A stretch of DNA of 64,000 bases from Neoarius graeffei (Eukaryota; Chordata; Actinopteri; Siluriformes; Ariidae). The stretch is from the NCBI RefSeq assembly GCF_027579695.1, contig NC_083587.1, positions 56,311,738-56,375,737 on the forward strand. Direction: 5' to 3'. Positions 19,335 through 30,965 of the stretch are shown one piece after another; the first letter of the stretch is position 1, and each line of letters starts with the position of its first letter. Under the pieces are notes generated by a model. The model was not told the origin of the DNA. It worked only from the letters and a program-made list of their open reading frames with translations, and ran no database searches. The position numbers and the translations under genes were made by a program.

Positions 19335-22300
19335 CTCGTCTCATCTCATCTTTGTCTGCTTATCCGGGGCCAGGTCGTGGAGGCAGCAGCCTGAGCATGG
19401 AAGCCCAAACTTCCCTTTCCCCAGACACCTCAGCCAGCTCCTGGGGAAGAAGACTGAGGCGTTCCCAGGCCAGCCGAGAGACATAGTCCCTCCAGCATGT
19501 CCTGGGTCTTCCCCGGGGCCTCCTCCCAGGGGGACATGCCTGGAACACCTCCCCAGGGAGGCATCCAGGAGGCATCCGAAAGAGATGCCCGAGCCACCTC
19601 AGCTGATTCCTTTCAATGTGGAGGAGCAGCGGCTCTACTCCGAGCTCCTCCCGAGTGACTGTGCTTCTCACCCTATCTCTAAGGGGGCACCCAGCCACCC
19701 TGCGAAGGAAACTCATTTTGGCTGCTTGCATCCGTGATCTTGTTCTTTCGGTCATTACCCAAAGCTCATGACCATAGGTGAGAGTCAGAACATAGATCGA
19801 CCGGTAAATTGAGAGCTTTGCCTTTTGGCCCAGTTCCTTCTTCACCACAACGGACCGGTAAAGCGACCGCATCACTGCGGAGGCTGCACCTATCCACCTG
19901 TCGATCTCACTCTCTATCCTTCCCTCACTCGTGAATAAGATCCCGAGATACTTAAACTCCTCCACTTGAGGCAGGACTTCTCCACCAACCTGAAGAGGGC
20001 AAGCCACCCTTTTCTGGTTGAGAACCATGGCCTCGGACTCGGAGGTGCTGATTCTCATCCCAGCCGCTTCACACTCAACTGCAAACCGCCCCAGTGCATG
20101 CTGAAGGTCCTGGTTTGAAGAAGCCAACAGGACAACATCATCCGCAAAAAGCAGAGGTGAAATCCTGTGGTTCCCAAACAGGATTCCTTCTGGCCCCTGG
20201 CTGTGCCTAGAAATTCTGTCCATAAAAATTATGAACAGAACCAGTGACAAAGGGCAGCCCTGCCGGAGTCCAACATGCACTGGGAACAGGTCTGACTTAC
20301 TGCCGGCAATGTGAACCAGACTCCTGCTCCGTTCGCATAGGGACCGGACAGCCCTTAGCAAAGAGCCCCAAACCCCATACTCCCGAAGCACCCCCCACAG
20401 GATACCATGAGGGACACAGTCGAATGCCTTCTCCAGATCCACAAAGCGCATGTGGACTGGTTGGGCAAACTCCCATGAACCCTCGAGCACCCTATGAAGG
20501 GTATAGAGCTGGTCCAGTGTTCCGCGACCAGGACAAAAACCGCATTGTTCCTCCTGGATCTGAGGTTCAACTATTGGCTGAATTCTCCTCTCTAGTACCC
20601 TGGAGTAAACCTTCCCAGGGAGGCTGAGAAGTGTGATTCCCCTATAATTTGAGCACACTCTCCGGTCCCCCTTCTTAAAAAGAGGGACCACCACCTCAGT
20701 CTGCCACTCCAGAAGCACTGTCCCCGACCACCACACGATGTTGCAGAGACGTGTCAGCCAAGACAACCTCACAACATCCAGAGACTTGAGATACTCAGGG
20801 CGGATCTCATCCACCCCCGGTGCCTTGCCACCGAGGAGCTTGCAAACCACCTCCGTGACTTCGGCTTGGGTAATGGACGAGCCCACCTCTGAGTCATCAG
20901 CCTCCGCTTCCTCAATGGAAGATGTGACGGTGGGATTGAGGAGATCCTCGAAGTATTCCTTCCACCACCCGACAATGTCCCCAGTCGAGGTCAACAGCTC
21001 CCCACCCGCACTGTAAACAGTGTTGGCAGAGTACTGCTTCCCCCTCCTGAGGCGCCGGACAGTTTGACAGAATTTCTTTGAGGCTGACCGATAGTCCTCC
21101 TCCATGGCCTCACCGAACTCCTCCCAGTTCTGAGTTTTTGCCTCCGCAACTGCCCGAGCTGCGGCACGCCTGGCCTGCCGATACCCATCAGCTACCTGAG
21201 GAGTCCCGGAGGCCAACATGACCCAATAGGACTCCTTCTTCAGCTTGACGGCATCCCTTACTTCCGGTGTCCCCCACCGGGTTTGGGGATTGCCGCCACA
21301 ACAGGCACCAGAGACCTTGCGGCCACAGCTCCGAACAGCCACGTCTACAATGGAAGTAGAGAACATGGTCCACTCAGACTCAATGTCCCCCGCCTCCCTT
21401 GGAAGCTGGGAGAAGCTCTCCCGGAGGTGGGAGTTAAAGACCTCCTTGACAGAGTGCTCGGCCAGACGTTCCCAGCAGACCCTCACCATACGTTTGGGCC
21501 TGCCAGGTCTGTCTGGCTTCCTCCTCCGCCAGCGGATCCAACTCACCACCAGGTGGTGATTAGTTGACAGCTCAGCCCCTCTCTTCACCCGAATGTCCAA
21601 GACATAGGGCCGGAGATCAGATGAAACGACAACAAAGTTGATCATCGACTTCTGACCTAAGGTGTCCTGGTGCCACATGCACTTATGGACACCCCTATGC
21701 TCGAACATGGTGTTCGTTATGGACAAACCGTGACTAGCACAGAAGTCCAATAACAAAACACCACTCGGGTTCAGATTGGGGAGGCCGTTCCTCCCAGTCA
21801 CGCCCCTCCAGGTGTCACTGTCATCACCCACGTGAGCGTTGAAGTCCCCCAGTAGAACAAAGGAGTCCCCAGTCTGAGCACCTCTCAGTAGCTCTCCCAG
21901 GGACTCCAAGAAGGCCGGATACTCTATACAGCTATTCGGCCCGTAGGCACAAACAACAGCAAGAACCCTCTCCCTGATCTGAAGGTGCAGAGAGGCGGCG
22001 ACCCTCTCGTTCACTGGGGTAAACTCCAACACATGGCGGCTGAGCTGGGGAGCTATAAGCAAGCCCACACCAGCCCGCCGCCGCTCACCGTGGGCAACTC
22101 CAGAGAAGTGGAGAGTCCAGCCCCTCTCGAAGAGCTGGGTTCCGGAGCCCAAGCTGTGCGTGGAGGTGAGCCCGACTATCTCTAGCCAGTACCTCTCAAC
22201 CTCCCGCACAAGCTCAGGCTCTTTCCCCCCCAGCGAAGTGACATTCCATGTCCCATGTCCCAACAGCTAGCCACTGTGTTTGGGGATCAGGTCGTCGAGG

Positions 22301-22702
22301 CCCCTGCATTTGACTGCCGCCCAATCCACACTGCACTGGCCCCCTATGGCTACCTCTGTGGGTGGTGAACCCACAGGAGGTCGGGCCCATGTCACCGCTT
22401 CGGGCTGAGCCCGGCCGGACCCCGTGGGCAAAGGCCCGGCCACCAAGCGCTCGCATACGAGCCCCAACCACGGGCCTGGCTCCAGGGTGGGGCCCCAGCT
22501 GCGCCATACCGGGCGACGTCACAGTCCTTGATCTATTATCCATAAGGGTTTTGGTGAACTGCTCTTGATCTGGCCTGCCAACTAGGACCTGTCTGCTTTG
22601 GAAGACCCTAACAGGGGCGTAATGCCCCCGACAACATAGCTCCTAGGATTATTCAAGCACACAAACCCCTCCACCACAATAAGGTGGCGGTTCTAGGAGG
22701 GG
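19335..22702 (-). mobile_element. Full-length non-LTR retrotransposon (APE-type LINE) with 13-bp target duplication
   Basis: A 3.37-kb LINE on the minus strand flanked by the exact direct repeat ttctccattgggt at 19322-19334 and 22703-22715, so both ends are original. The 5' UTR (22264-22702) is GC-rich and begins cccctcctagaaccgccacc. The 3' end carries a short (gatga)n-like tail (gatgagatgagacgag) instead of poly-A. It encodes one long ORF with endonuclease and reverse transcriptase. Clade assignment (RTE/L2/Nimb-like) is not attempted without alignment. Confidence 0.95.
19360..22263 (-). CDS. LINE ORF: AP-like endonuclease and reverse transcriptase
   Basis: 967 codons without stop. Residues ~1-250: exonuclease-endonuclease-phosphatase fold (GTWNVTSL start, [19 protein letters not shown]). 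Residues ~480-760: reverse transcriptase with [29 protein letters not shown] and the catalytic FADDVVLL. The C-terminal part has [14 protein letters not shown] and [15 protein letters not shown], usual in this LINE group. Two endonuclease Asp positions read Asn: SMINFVVVS (codon at 21637-21639) and STNHHLV (21559-21561), where APE-type enzymes have IDY and SDH. The ORF is thus full length but the nicking activity is probably lost. The protein would copy its RNA at the nicked target. Confidence 0.92.
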   Translation of the reverse strand: MGHGTWNVTSLGGKEPELVREVERYWLEIVGLTSTHSLGSGTQLFERGWTLHFSGVAHGERRRAGVGLLIAPQLSRHVLEFTPVNERVAASLHLQIRERVLAVVCAYGPNSCIEYPAFLESLGELLRGAQTGDSFVLLGDFNAHVGDDSDTWRGVTGRNGLPNLNPSGVLLLDFCASHGLSITNTMFEHRGVHKCMWHQDTLGQKSMINFVVVSSDLRPYVLDIRVKRGAELSTNHHLVVSWIRWRRRKPDRPGRPKRMVRVCWERLAEHSVKEVFNSHLRESFSQLPREAGDIESEWTMFSTSIVDVAVRSCGRKVSGACCGGNPQTRWGTPEVRDAVKLKKESYWVMLASGTPQVADGYRQARRAAARAVAEAKTQNWEEFGEAMEEDYRSASKKFCQTVRRLRRGKQYSANTVYSAGGELLTSTGDIVGWWKEYFEDLLNPTVTSSIEEAEADDSEVGSSITQAEVTEVVCKLLGGKAPGVDEIRPEYLKSLDVVRLSWLTRLCNIVWWSGTVLLEWQTEVVVPLFKKGDRRVCSNYRGITLLSLPGKVYSRVLERRIQPIVEPQIQEEQCGFCPGRGTLDQLYTLHRVLEGSWEFAQPVHMRFVDLEKAFDCVPHGILWGVLREYGVWGSLLRAVRSLCERSRSLVHIAGSKSDLFPVHVGLRQGCPLSLVLFIIFMDRISRHSQGPEGILFGNHRISPLLFADDVVLLASSNQDLQHALGRFAVECEAAGMRISTSESEAMVLNQKRVACPLQVGGEVLPQVEEFKYLGILFTSEGRIESEIDRWIGAASAVMRSLYRSVVVKKELGQKAKLSIYRSIYVLTLTYGHELWVMTERTRSRMQAAKMSFLRRVAGCPLRDRVRSTVTREELGVEPLLLHIERNQLRWLGHLFRMPPGCLPGEVFQACPPGRRPRGRPRTCWRDYVSRLAWERLSLLPQELAEVSGEREVWASMLRLLPPRPGPG

Positions 22703-22715
22703 TTCTCCATTGGGT

Positions 22716-24160
22716 AGACTGACGTAATACATGTAGGATAAGCATTATGCTAACAATATTGCATGCTATCGAACCTAATGAACAAAACCTGCTAGAAGGG
22801 AATAGTTTTTATTCCATCAAAAAAGTGTCCTGTATGTATAATAATGTAAAATGTTGTCATTCGAAAACCTGAAGTAGACCTGTGCAGATGCAGAAAGAGC
22901 GCTATGTGTTGTATGCCCTATATTAACTGTTAGCTAAATCTAAAGGTCTAAATATAGGATTTACTGCTTTCTAGATTTAAATGCGTCCGCCATCATACTG
23001 TACTACTGAACAGAAACGAAAAAGGGAAGTGAAGCTTTTTTTAAATTTTCCTCTTCTTCTTCTTTCCTGAAATGATGCGAACTTACTGTTATGACATATC
23101 TGAGAAGCTTATTTTTTTTTTTCTGAGAATCCTGAATGTCGAGGGCTTTTAGTGACTAAGTGAATAAGTGAATTTAGTGAATTTTACTCTTTTTTTCTTA
23201 CTTGAAATCGTTGAATATCTGTCTTGTGTCTGGAAATTCATGCCATCCCTGCTTAGGACTTAGCAAATCAAATAAAACTCTTGAATCTCGAATCTTAAAC
23301 GATTTTATCGAAAGCAACAATATCTGAGGATAGAATCATACTGAACAGTTTAGAGTTAAGGGCTGAGTTGTGGCTCTCTGGCAGCCCTGGGAATTAAATT
23401 CCCAAATTCTTTCCCACTAGCACCAAACCAGAACTGTTGTGTTACCCCTGCCCTAGAAGTGAATGTGTGCAGGCTGTTTGAGTAAGACTGAGCAAACTAA
23501 GAAGAGAAACTAAACTGTTTGGTCTCAATGCTATAATAGTTTGTGTTGTTAACTGACTTTTAATTTAAGTTAGATTTCTCCCATATCCAAATTTAGCTAG
23601 TTTTTTGGTGTTTCTTTTAAATTTTGAACATAATTTAATTTCTTACTGCAACACTTTTTCTTTAGGTCTAATGCTAAAGATCAAATCACACCAGAGTCAG
23701 GAGTATCGCAGCCCGGGCGATGGTATGATGGTAGGAATTCTTTTTCTTACTTAAAATTGTAAAAGGATTGTGACACAACTCACAATTCAACTGAGATTTT
23801 TACTATTACTATTTAACATTACTACTTCAAATACTATTACTGTTACTACTAACTATTATATTTTTATATCGATAAAGTTTTCTTTATATATCAGTTGTAA
23901 CATTCTGTGAGAGAACTTGATATGCTTCATTCGGACAAATCCAAAACACTCATAAATAATTCATAAATAATGGGGGTTAAAAACAGGCAGGCAAATAGAA
24001 TCATCACAAAATGAGGAAACTACAGAATGAGAAAATGTTTTGATAAAACCGAAACTAAGGCTTGGACTTGATGACTGTAATGCATGGTAAGACTTTGCGA
24101 CATATAGACAAACACAGGATGTAAAATGGGAAACCATTTAAGAAATAACTGGGTATTTCT
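22716..24160. other. Unique-looking sequence with one exon-like segment
   Basis: AT-rich and without recognised repeats apart from poly-T runs. The only candidate coding piece is the segment at 23666-23730. Downstream of it (23790-23860) is a run of tactatta-type short repeats. Confidence 0.4.
23666..23730 (+). CDS. Exon-like segment 1 (paralogue group)
   Basis: 65 bp between an acceptor with a pyrimidine tract (actttttctttag|gtc) and a donor (atgatg|gtagga). It is open in two frames; one reads SNAKDQITPESGVSQPGRWYD. The stretch cacaccagagtcaggagtat and its upstream ttactgcaaca align with the segments ending at 33595 and 48803, which have the same order of acceptor, exon and donor. Possible exon of a tail-coding gene or 5' UTR exon; the function is unknown. 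Confidence 0.35.
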
Positions 24161-24164
24161 TAAG

Positions 24165-24262
24165 TAGGGTAGCTCTGATTGGCTACCCTACTACTAATAT
24201 TATATCAGCTCATATACCGTGCCAGCTCATCTATGACTCGATTTCGTGGAATAACCATTCAA
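24165..24262 (+). mobile_element. Crypton-like element fragment, copy E (internally deleted)
   Basis: Joins the family's 5' part (gattggctaccctactacta, tcagctcatataccgtg) directly to its outer 3' part (atgactcgatttcgtggaataac), so the coding exon is deleted. Confidence 0.4.
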
Positions 24263-24311
24263 TGTGTCACTCAGATCAGTGATATATTTCATATGAAAAA
24301 TGCAAGTTGTC

Positions 24312-24509
24312 TTCCAAAATGGTGTTACTTCCCTTGGTGTTTGTCCTGTTTTGTCACATTACAAGCTGGAGTTAAAATGGATTTTTGGGGATTTAGCACC
24401 ATTTGATTTACACAACATGCCTATCCCTTTAAAGGTACACATTGTGTTGTTTTTACTGTGATACAAACAATAATTAAGATGAAAAAAGAGAAATCTGGAG
24501 TGTGCATAG
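24312..24509 (+). repeat. Duplicate Tc1 family L terminal repeat (solo)
   Basis: About 200 bp nearly identical to the left terminal repeat at 25150-25355 and in the same orientation: cttccaaaatggtgttactt to gaaatctggagtgtgcatag. No transposase follows; the sequence continues into an older Tc1 (family Z). It is either a second insertion with internal deletion or a local duplication. Confidence 0.75.
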
Positions 24510-24511
24510 TG

Positions 24512-24700
24512 CACTTCCACTCAGGCAGTGCTGCCTGAAGGCTCGAAAGTCACACACATTCAACAGTGGTTTCTGCCCTTGCCTTTTACACACTGAGATG
24601 TCTCCGAATTCTCTGAAATTTTTCATGGTGTTATGGACTGGAGATTTTCTTCTTCACTCGTCGAGCGTGTTCTGGGTTAGGTCCATTTTTCTAGGATTTC
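24512..24700 (-). pseudogene. Tc1 family Z transposase, N-terminal fragment
   Basis: Minus-strand translation gives FREFGDISVCKRQGQKPLL and NVCDFRAFRQHCLSGS, matching the [20 protein letters not shown] and [11 protein letters not shown] region of the family A transposase at 31625. It is a fragment of the DNA-binding domain with no catalytic residues. Confidence 0.6.
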
Positions 24701-24756
24701 TTGGCTAAGTAATTACAGCCGGCTAGCCACTTCTCTGCTGCACTACTTTTTGCTTT

Positions 24757-24962
24757 CATGGACAATTTAGAGTAGCCAGTTAACCCAAGTGCATGTCTTT
24801 GGACTGTGGAGGAAACTGGAGCACCCGGAGGAAACTTACGCAGACATGGGGAGAACATGCAAACTCCACACAGAAAGGCCCCTTGTCAGCCATGAGGTTT
24901 GAAGCCAGAACCTTCGTGCTGTGACGTGATGGTGCTAACCACATCACCACCATGCCACCCAC
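24757..24962 (-). mobile_element. V-SINE 5' fragment
   Basis: Reverse complement of the SINE 5' half and centre (tgcatgtctttggactgtgg to accaccatgccaccca). The 3' part is missing and divergence is moderate. It sits inside the family Z Tc1 remnant. Confidence 0.8.
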
Positions 24963-26869
24963 TGTAGATTTTGACAGGCTTAATTCTCTTAAATCTTGCA
25001 TTGAGAAATGTCCTTTTTCAGTTGACTAACAATTCTGTCATGAATTTTCATACAAAGTAGTGAGCCATGACTCATCCTTTCTTGCAAAGACTGAGCCTTT
25101 GGTGCATGCTTCTTTTATACCCAATCAAGTTACCATTTAACCTGCTTTTTGTCAAATCTTCCAAAATGGTGTTACTTCCCTTGGTGTTTGTCCTGTTTTG
25201 TCACATTACAAGGTGGAGTTAAAATGGATTTTTGGGGATTTAGCACCATTTGATTTACACAACATGCCTATCACTTTAAAGGTACAAATTGTGTTGTTTT
25301 TACTGTGACACAAACAATAATTAAGATGAAAAAAGAGAAATCTGGAGTGTGCATAGGTATTCCCCCCCCCCCCAAAAAAAAAAAAGTCAATACTTTATAG
25401 AGCCACCTTTTGCTGCAATTACAGCTGCAAGTCTCTTGGGGTATGTCTCTATTAGCTTAGCACATCTAGCCACTGGGACTTTTGCCCATTCCTCAAGGCA
25501 AAACTGCCCCAACTCCTTCAAGTTAGATGGGTTGTGTTGGTGTACAGCAATCTTCAAGTTATGCCACAGATTCTCAATTGGATTGAGCTCTGGGCTTTGA
25601 CTAGGCCATTCTAAGACATTGAAATGTTTCCCTTTAAACCACTCCAGTGTAGCTTTAGCAGTCTGTTTTGGGTCATTGTCCTGCTGGAATGTGAACCTTC
25701 ATCCCAGTCTCAAACCTCTGGCTGACTCACAGGTTTTCTTCCAGAATTGCCCTGTATTTAGTGCCATCCATCTTTCCTTCAGTCCTGAACAGCTTTCCTG
25801 TCCCTGCAGATGAAAAATATCCCCACAGCATGATGCTGCCACCACCATGCTTCACTGTAGGAATGGAGTTCTCAGGGTGTTGGGTTTGCGCCACACATGG
25901 CATTTCCCATGATGTCCAAAAAGTTAAATTTTAGTCTCATTTGACCAGAGAATCTTCTTCCATGTGTTTGGCGAGTCTGCCACATGCTGTTGGGCAAACT
26001 CCAAATGTGTTTTCTTAAGCAATGACTTTTTTCTGGCCACTCTTCCATAAAGCCCCACTCTGTGGAGTGTACAGCTTAAAGTGGTCCTGTGGACAGATAC
26101 TCCCATCTCTGCTATGGATCTTTTCAGCTCCTTCAGTGTTATCGTTGGTGTCTTTGTTGCATCTCTGATTAATGCCCTTCTTGCCTGGTCTGTCAGTTTT
26201 GATGGGCGACCTTCTCTTGTCAGGTTTGCAGTGGTGCCATATTCTTTCCATTTTGCTCTAATGGATTTAATGGTGCTCTGTGGCATATTCAAAGTTTGGG
26301 ATATTTTTTATAGCGGCGCTCCAGCGGAGCACCATACCTAAGAAAAAATGGTAAACCCATTGAGTCGATTTTTTTTGTGGTTTGTCCGTGTACGTCAGGG
26401 GTGTGAAACTCAATTGCACCAGGGGCCAAAATTCAAAGCACACTTTAGGTCGCGGGCCAAACAGGATAAACATTTATTGAACGCATTAAAAATAAGTATG
26501 TTCTGAGCAGACAGGAATATTATTTCACAATAAAATTAAACTTTATTCAACTTAAATACTTTGCTCTCGATATATATCTCTTGTCAAAATTATAAAAGTT
26601 ACAACTATGAAAATGCTGCAAAAACATGGAAAAATTAAATCAAAATCGTGCATTTCCACTATTAAAAAAATTAAATCAGAATTTCCATTTCCCTCAAAAT
26701 CACCATTTTAGAAAAATAAACTTCAAATATCTTTAAATATTTCTGCTCTCCATAAAAATGTTAAACAATACAAAATCAAAACATGAGCATGGTCCAAAAG
26801 CCCTGAAAAATAAATAAAATGTGTGCTTTACATTCACTTTTCAGTTTTAACATTCAGTTGTCTTTGCTC

Positions 26870-28274
26870 TTATGCTGTTTTGTCAGAGCTGGATACTTGG
26901 CATCTCTTCTTGCTAACAATTTCGTTCAGGTTTGGTGTAAGGCTCTGTATTGTGGAGATTCTCAACATGGACTGTAGGTGTTCATCAGTGAGATGACTTC
27001 GGTGTGCCGATTTGTTAATTTTCATCACTGAGAACAACTTCTCACAGAGATATGTGCTGCCAAACATGCACAGGGTTCGAGCCACATGTAGACGGAGCTG
27101 AGGTATTGTTTCAGGAATGGAACGAATAAACTGTACAGGCCCTGCAGTCTCGTATTTAGCCTTTAGTGTCCCATTACACTGCAGCTCTATCAGCTCCATC
27201 TGAATCTGTGCAGGTGCAGTTGCCACGTCGACAGCAAATGGGTTGCGAAGTAGCTCGAAGTTGCTTTTTTGTGCTTCGAAGTCTCGAAAGCGCCGCGAGA
27301 ACGCAGTGCGCTCAGCTTATCAGCAAAGTGCGCATTAGGGAATATCGACGCACCAACTTGGTTCGACAACAGCACTTGGCAACAGGGAAAATGAGGCAAG
27401 TTGCACTGCTGCATCTGTGTCTCCCATAAGAGCAGCTTCACTTGAAATGCCTTCACAGCATCATACATGTCCATGATAATGCGATCACGTCCCTGGCGCA
27501 TTAGGTTCAAGTCGTTGAGATGGCCCGTTATGTCAGCTAGAAACGCCAACTCGCATTTCCATTTCTCGTCCCGCAACACTGTGCAGTCTTTCCCCTTACT
27601 GTCCATGAACTGACAAAGGTCCTCTGTATGATAAGGAATGTCGGTAAACGCTGAATCAATTTCTGGCAGGAAAGACTGAAACTGCCGGTGGTTCAAACCT
27701 TTAGCTCGAATGAAGTTCACGGTTTGTGTTACAGTGCTCATCACTTCTTCCATTTTTAACACTTTAAGTGTTAAAAATGGAAGAAGTGATGAGCACTGTA
27801 ACACAAACCGTGAACTTCATTCGAGCTAAAGGTTTGAACCACCGGCAGTTTCAGTCTTTCCTGCCAGAAATTGATTCAGCGTTTACCGACATTCCTTATC
27901 ATACAGAGGTGCGCTGGCTGAGTCGAGGAAAAATTCTCCAAAGAGTTTTCGATCTACACAAGGACATTTGTCAGTTCATGGACAGTAAGGGGAAAGACTG
28001 CACAGTGTTGCGGGACGAGAAATGAAACTTCCCCGGGACAAACTTGTTGGACTTACAACCGATGGAGCATCTGCAATGTGCGGTGAAAAAAGTGGGCTCA
28101 TGGGAAGGATGCGAGTAAAGATGCAGGAGAACTGCACTGGTGAGTTGACAGCATATCACTGCCTCATACACCAAGAAACGCTGTGTTCTTTACAACAATG
28201 TCAGTAAACATATACTCAGCCTCCCATCTGTTTTGAAAGGCTCTATTTTCTGAATCAACTTTTCTTTTCGCCAT
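26870..28274 (-). pseudogene. hAT transposase, rearranged and frameshifted
   Basis: The N-terminus (MAKRKVDSENRAFQNRWEAE) starts at 28274 on the minus strand. The middle part is inverted onto the plus strand (28022-28207: KLPRDKLVGLTTDGASAMC; 27768-28021: MEEVMSTVTQTVNF...). The minus frame then resumes at 27764 with LKMEEVMSTV through KCELAFLADITGHLNDLN, shifts frame near 27285, and ends with the hAT dimerisation region (FGSTYLCEKLFSVMKINKS...) at 26870. This resembles the transposases that gave rise to GTF2IRD2-type domesticated genes. Not functional. Confidence 0.85.
27565..28022. repeat. Long palindrome inside the hAT
   Basis: Centre at 27765 (ttaacactttaagtgttaa). Arms 27565-27764 and 27766-28022 are reverse complements except for a 57-bp deletion in the left arm removing the VRWLSRGKILQRVFDLHKD codons. 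Both arms encode MEEVMSTVTQTVNFIRAKGL. It arose by inverted duplication within the transposase gene. Confidence 0.9.
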
Positions 28275-28896
28275 TGTCAAAGGCTAGCTTTACAGACAGT
28301 AACCATAGAGACAGTAACAGACGCTTGACTTGAATAACGCGGGAATGTTGGTGCGCTGCATTATGGGACATGCAGTTTGTGTGTTATCAGCGCATCATAT
28401 CACCGGGCCATTAATAACGATAATGTAAAATGGTCTCGCGGGCCGGATATAATTGTTTGGTGGGCCTTAAAACCTCCTGACTCCCAGCAGTTCAAATTTG
28501 TTCTCTCTGGAGGACATTTGTAAACCTGAATATCTCCCACCCCTTACATAGTACTGAGCTAACTCCTACTGTGCCTTAAAGAGGACATTTAGAAGTTTTA
28601 AATGATACCTCATTTGTAGGGGTGGGGTTTTGGGAACTTCCTTTTCCTCTGCAAAGAAAATGGCTTCCCTCACCACAAAGGCATTTTATGGTCAAAGGAA
28701 AAGTGCGTGCATAATACTTTAAACTTAACAAATGTTGTCTTCAAATATTGGTGTTATGTTTTACATGAACCTCTTAAGAACACATTAAATCAATTTATGA
28801 GTTAATGTAACATGTTTTACCACAATATTTTCCCTTTTTAAGAAATGTCCTCCGTAGTGGACATTTGTAGTTGCTTTTTCTATTTTGTTCTGTATT

Positions 28897-30448
28897 TTTT
28901 GCAAATCAGAAGGCAGGGAGTCACTATCAGAGGCAGAGAAGATTTTACTGCAAATTGTTGAGGGAAACTCAGATATTGAGTTGTCTGATGAGGAAGAGCA
29001 AGGTGGGGTGTTTGAAGGTGAAGCAGAGGATTCAGACAGCTCTGAGGATGAAGGTGAAGCAGGGCAAGTACAGGCAGAGGAGCAAGAAGATGCCGGATGC
29101 TCCTCATCTTCGTCCAGCCGTCGTCCACTATGGAGCAAGACTACAATGTACACATTGACTTTATATTTTCATACAAATACATTACAATTTACAGAAAACA
29201 TTTTTCATTTGGGCGGCACGGTGGTGTAGTGGTTAGCGCTGTCGCCTCACAGCAAGAAGGTCCGGGTTCGAGCCCCGTGGCCGGCGAGGGCCTTTCTGTG
29301 TGGAGTTTGCATGTTCTCCCCGTGTCCGCGTGGGTTTCCTCCGGGTGCTCCGGTTTCCCCCACAGTCCAAAGACATGCAGGTTAGGTTAACTGGTGACTC
29401 TAAATTGACCGTAGGTGTGAGTGTGAATGGTTCCATTTACGGGTCGCTGCCCAGTTTGCCAGTATGTACCAAGCAAACCATACCTGACTGGATTGAAGGT
29501 GTTTGTCTTGGAAACACCAAATGGTCTGATCCTAGACTTTATGGTCTACCAAGGCAAAACCACCTTTAGAGAGTCACAGAAGGACAGGGCATTGGAGAAC
29601 AAGCTGTCCTTCACTTGGCAGAATCTGTTCCCCAAGGAACGCACCTCTTCTTTGACAGGTTCTTTACAAGCGTGAACCTCCTGGAAATCCTGAATGCAAA
29701 AGGGTTGACCGGTACTGGAACTCTCATGAACAACAGAGTTCCAAATGATTGCAACATCATAGGGGACAGGCCCTTCACAAAGAAAGGAAGAGGGGCATCG
29801 GAGATGGTGGTCAGACGAAGTCCTCCTGAAGTCGCCGTCTTAAAGTGGATGGATAACAAGCCAATGGCCATGGCATCAACTGCCTTTGGCATCGAGCCGG
29901 AGGACACACACAGGAGATGGTCTAAGAAAGGCAAAAGGTTTGTCCAGGTGTCAAGGCCGCAGGCATTTGTTGAATACAACACTAATATGGGTAGCGTGGA
30001 CTTGGCTGACAGGATGCTAAGCTTCTACAGGATGGCCACTCGCAGTCGGAAATGGACGGTGCGTGCAATTTTCCACTTTTTTGATCTGGCAGTCACCAAT
30101 GCATGGCTTCAGTACAAAACTGATTGCCAGATTCTGGGAAAGAAAGCACTGAAGTTTCTTGAATTCAAAATGTTCCTTGGTGAGCAGTTGATTACTCGGG
30201 CCCAAGCAGGAGTTGCAAGTGACAGTGAGGATAACTACACTCCCCCACGTCAAAAGTCGAAACCACAGCCAAATGCAGCTCTGAGATACTATGGGGCCAT
30301 CCATCTCCCGGAGATGGTAGATGAAACACATGCATCAAGGTGTCGCAGATCTGGTTGCAAAAGTAAAACCTATGTGATGTGCACCAAGTGCAAGGTATTC
30401 CTTTGTGTCTCAAAGAAGGGGAATTGCTTTTTGAAATATACCCCATGA
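28897..30448 (+). pseudogene. piggyBac transposase (PGBD-like), broken
   Basis: Three frames are needed. An acidic N-terminus (SDEEEQGGVFEGEAEDSDSS) lies before the SINE. After the [19 protein letters not shown] and [20 protein letters not shown] follow from 29430. After a 1-base shift near 29580 come [19 protein letters not shown] (second catalytic Asp), NMGSVDLADRMLSFYRMATR (third Asp) and the Cys-rich C-terminal zinc domain CRRSGCKSKTYVMCTKCKVF to the stop at 30446-30448. About 200 residues, including the first catalytic Asp, are missing at the SINE junction. Confidence 0.9.
29211..29432 (+). mobile_element. V-SINE, 3'-truncated, inside the piggyBac
   Basis: Intact 5' end (gggcggcacggtggtgtagtgg) through the conserved centre, stopping at gtgtgaatggtt. 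SINEs are normally 5'-truncated, so loss of the 3' half together with ~200 codons of transposase points to a deletion after insertion. It is very similar to the copy at 47655, so it is young. Confidence 0.9.
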
Positions 30449-30806
30449 ATCAATCAGAAATACATCAAAGATTACAATATAAACAAAAAAACCTGATGTT
30501 CGATGTCTCACTCACTATAGAAGTGTGACTCATTTGTAAGTGGAATTGTTTGTATTTTCATTTACAGATTGTGATTATCATACTATTTCACATGTATGAC
30601 GTTCCGATGTCCACTGTAGAGAACATGTTATATCTTAAAAATAAAAACTTTTTTTTCATAAAAATCTTGTCAATGTCCTCATTCCCTTTCAAACAATTGG
30701 GGAAGTTAAAAAAATAGAGATTTAAAAACTTTTTTCCCCCTGGTAGTCAGGAGGTTAAATAGCCCGCGGGCCTTGAGTTTGACACATGGGGTGTACGTGT
30801 ACCACC

Positions 30807-30965
30807 ACTCATACACACCACCTAGTGGTCAGTGTTAGTAATTACCAGTCATACACACTGCCTACTGGTCAGTGTTAGTAATTACCAGTCATACACACCG
30901 CCTAGTGGTCAGTGTTAGTAATTACCAGTCATACACACCGCCTAGTGGCCAGTGCTTGCCATTAA
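30807..30965 (+). repeat. 40-bp tandem repeat, about four units
   Basis: Unit attaccagtcatacacaccg followed by cctagtggtcagtgttagta; starts at 30841 and 30881 are exactly 40 bp apart, with partial units before and after. It belongs to element U. Confidence 0.85.

Larger units (their letters stand above)
28471..30754 (+). mobile_element. piggyBac-type transposon inside the hAT
   Basis: Imperfect inverted ends (cctcctgactcccag / ctggtagtcaggagg), with TTAA on both sides (28467-28470 and 30755-30758), the piggyBac target. It encodes a DDD transposase on the plus strand, disrupted by a SINE and frameshifts. An AATAAA follows the gene near 30640. Confidence 0.88.
26396..30790 (-). mobile_element. 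hAT transposon (Charlie-like) with exact 8-bp target duplication
   Basis: The ends are inverted repeats (caggggtgtgaaactcaa on the left; ttgagtttgacacatggg on the right), flanked by the direct repeat gtgtacgt at 26388-26395 and 30791-30798, the 8-bp duplication diagnostic for hAT. It carries a broken transposase on the minus strand, an internal inversion with a long palindrome, and a piggyBac insertion at 28471-30754. Confidence 0.93.

Noticed and set aside
20244..20627. Plus-strand ORFs within 19360-22263 and other shadows
   Set aside because: Antisense shadows of the LINE reading frame.
30807..30965. CRISPR-like direct repeats
   Set aside because: The 40-bp units are contiguous with no spacers; eukaryotic satellite.
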